Source: Solirubrobacterales bacterium (GTDB taxonomy: Bacteria > Actinomycetota > Thermoleophilia > Solirubrobacterales > Solirubrobacteraceae). Taken from it: a stretch of DNA of 15,580 nt. The first letter of the stretch is position 1, and each line of letters begins with the position of its first letter. The DNA is taken from NCBI GenBank assembly GCA_015655225.1, contig JAATFK010000400.1, positions 1-15,580 of the forward strand. The letters are read 5' to 3'. Below the pieces are notes generated by a model. The model saw only the letters and a program-made list of their open reading frames with translations. It was not told the DNA's origin and made no database searches. Both the position numbers and the translations under genes were made by a program. This document shows positions 14,933-15,580 of the stretch, piece after piece.

Positions 14933-15580
14933 TTAGGGGAGGTACGGGGAGGCGTCGATGGGTGGGCGGCGACCATCGAGGTGGTCGGCGAGCAGCCGTG
15001 CTGAGCCGACCGCCGCGGTCCAGCCCAGATGACCGTGGCCGGCGTTGACCGCAAGGCCGGGGCGCAGAGGCCCGATCAGCGGCGTCCCGCTCGGTGTCGA
15101 GGGACTAAAGCCGGTCCCGGGGGTGGCGGCGTCGAGGTCCAGCGCGTCGCCGAACAGCGCGGTGGCGGCCGCTCGGATCGACGCGAAGTCGCTCGGGCGA
15201 GTCGCGGCGCTGAAGCCGGCGAACTCGGCGGTCGACGACATCCGCAGACGGCCGTCCATCGGCGAGAACGCGACGTGCGCGTCCTCGTCGACGCCGCCGA
15301 TCGTCGGGATGCGCGCGCCCACGCGCGGCGGGATCGTCAGGCAGTAGCCCTTGCTCGGGACGATCGGCAGCCGGGGCCCGGCGGTGCGTGCCAGCGCCGC
15401 ACTCCACGTCCCGGCGGCGACGACGGTCAGCTCCGCGCGCAGCGGGCCGGCGCTCGTCATCGCGCCGACGACCCGTGAGCGCTCGGTCAGCAGTCGCTCC
15501 GCGCCGGCTCCGAGCGTGAACGTGACGCCGAGCGCGCGGCAGCGCTCGGCGAGCGCGCGCGTGAACGCGCCGCAGTCACC
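14933..15580 (-). CDS. FAD-dependent D-amino acid dehydrogenase-like oxidoreductase (partial, 5' end outside window)
   Basis: The C-terminal 215 residues of a DAO/DadA-family flavoprotein; the N-terminal FAD-binding part lies beyond the right edge. Visible family features are GDCGAFTRALAERC at the edge, the second dinucleotide-domain strand VVAAGTWSAAL, PSKGYCLTIP, and the C-terminal FAD-contact run AGHGHLGWTAAVGSARLLADHL. Members oxidise D-amino acids, glycine-like amines or D-hydroxyproline. Codons are in frame to base 15580 with no upstream stop, so an internal ATG at 15460 is not the real start. The TAA stop is at 14933-14935, 19 bases before the TIM-barrel gene, so it is probably the same operon. 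A hydroxyproline route is possible, but no epimerase or deaminase is visible. Confidence 0.85.
   Translation of the reverse strand, partial: GDCGAFTRALAERCRALGVTFTLGAGAERLLTERSRVVGAMTSAGPLRAELTVVAAGTWSAALARTAGPRLPIVPSKGYCLTIPPRVGARIPTIGGVDEDAHVAFSPMDGRLRMSSTAEFAGFSAATRPSDFASIRAAATALFGDALDLDAATPGTGFSPSTPSGTPLIGPLRPGLAVNAGHGHLGWTAAVGSARLLADHLDGRRPPIDASPYLP

Noticed and set aside
1..15580. CRISPR array, tRNA/rRNA genes, insertion sequence, prophage or toxin-antitoxin genes.
   Set aside because: No repeat-spacer pattern, structured RNA hallmark, transposase or integrase motif was seen on either strand.

Overview
The window is very GC-rich, densely packed, uses many GTG starts and has TANNNT-type -10 boxes directly in front of start codons. 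This points to a high-GC actinobacterium. A soil lineage such as the Solirubrobacterales is plausible, but that placement is inference from style, not from a marker gene. There are no tRNA or rRNA genes, CRISPR arrays or insertion sequences.

Layout. Bases 1-255 hold no convincing gene. A flavin-dependent luciferase-like oxidoreductase (275-1102, +) is followed by a GntR/FCD regulator, here called GntR-A (1141-1812, +). Facing it on the minus strand is a seven-gene operon that starts at 11613 and ends at 1813. In order of transcription it encodes a lipoprotein solute-binding protein, a double-domain sugar-type ABC ATPase, an RbsC-like permease, HyuA, HyuB, a family S33 (proline iminopeptidase-like) hydrolase and an epoxide hydrolase. 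Most junctions are 4-base ATGA/GTGA overlaps or gaps of a few bases. Divergent from the solute-binding protein is a second GntR/FCD regulator, GntR-B (11731-12402, +). A second minus-strand operon comes in from beyond the right edge: a DadA-like FAD oxidoreductase (partial), a TIM-barrel protein of unknown function, a small cupin and an FGGY carbohydrate kinase.

How it may work together. The locus looks like a catabolic island: import of a small, probably sugar-like or sugar-conjugated molecule, ATP-dependent opening of a cyclic amide or related ring by HyuAB, hydrolysis by two alpha/beta hydrolases, oxidation by flavin enzymes, and phosphorylation of a polyol or sugar by the FGGY kinase. The substrate cannot be read from the sequence. 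The two regulators are full-length paralogues of exactly 223 residues that align without a gap (about 130 identical positions by hand count) and have almost identical recognition helices. The 7-mer GTACMAT occurs just upstream of four start codons (oxidoreductase, both regulators, solute-binding protein), which suggests one shared, cross-regulated operator set.

The main anomaly is an in-frame amber codon (5657-5659) inside hyuB, at a normally conserved position, with intact frame and homology on both sides.
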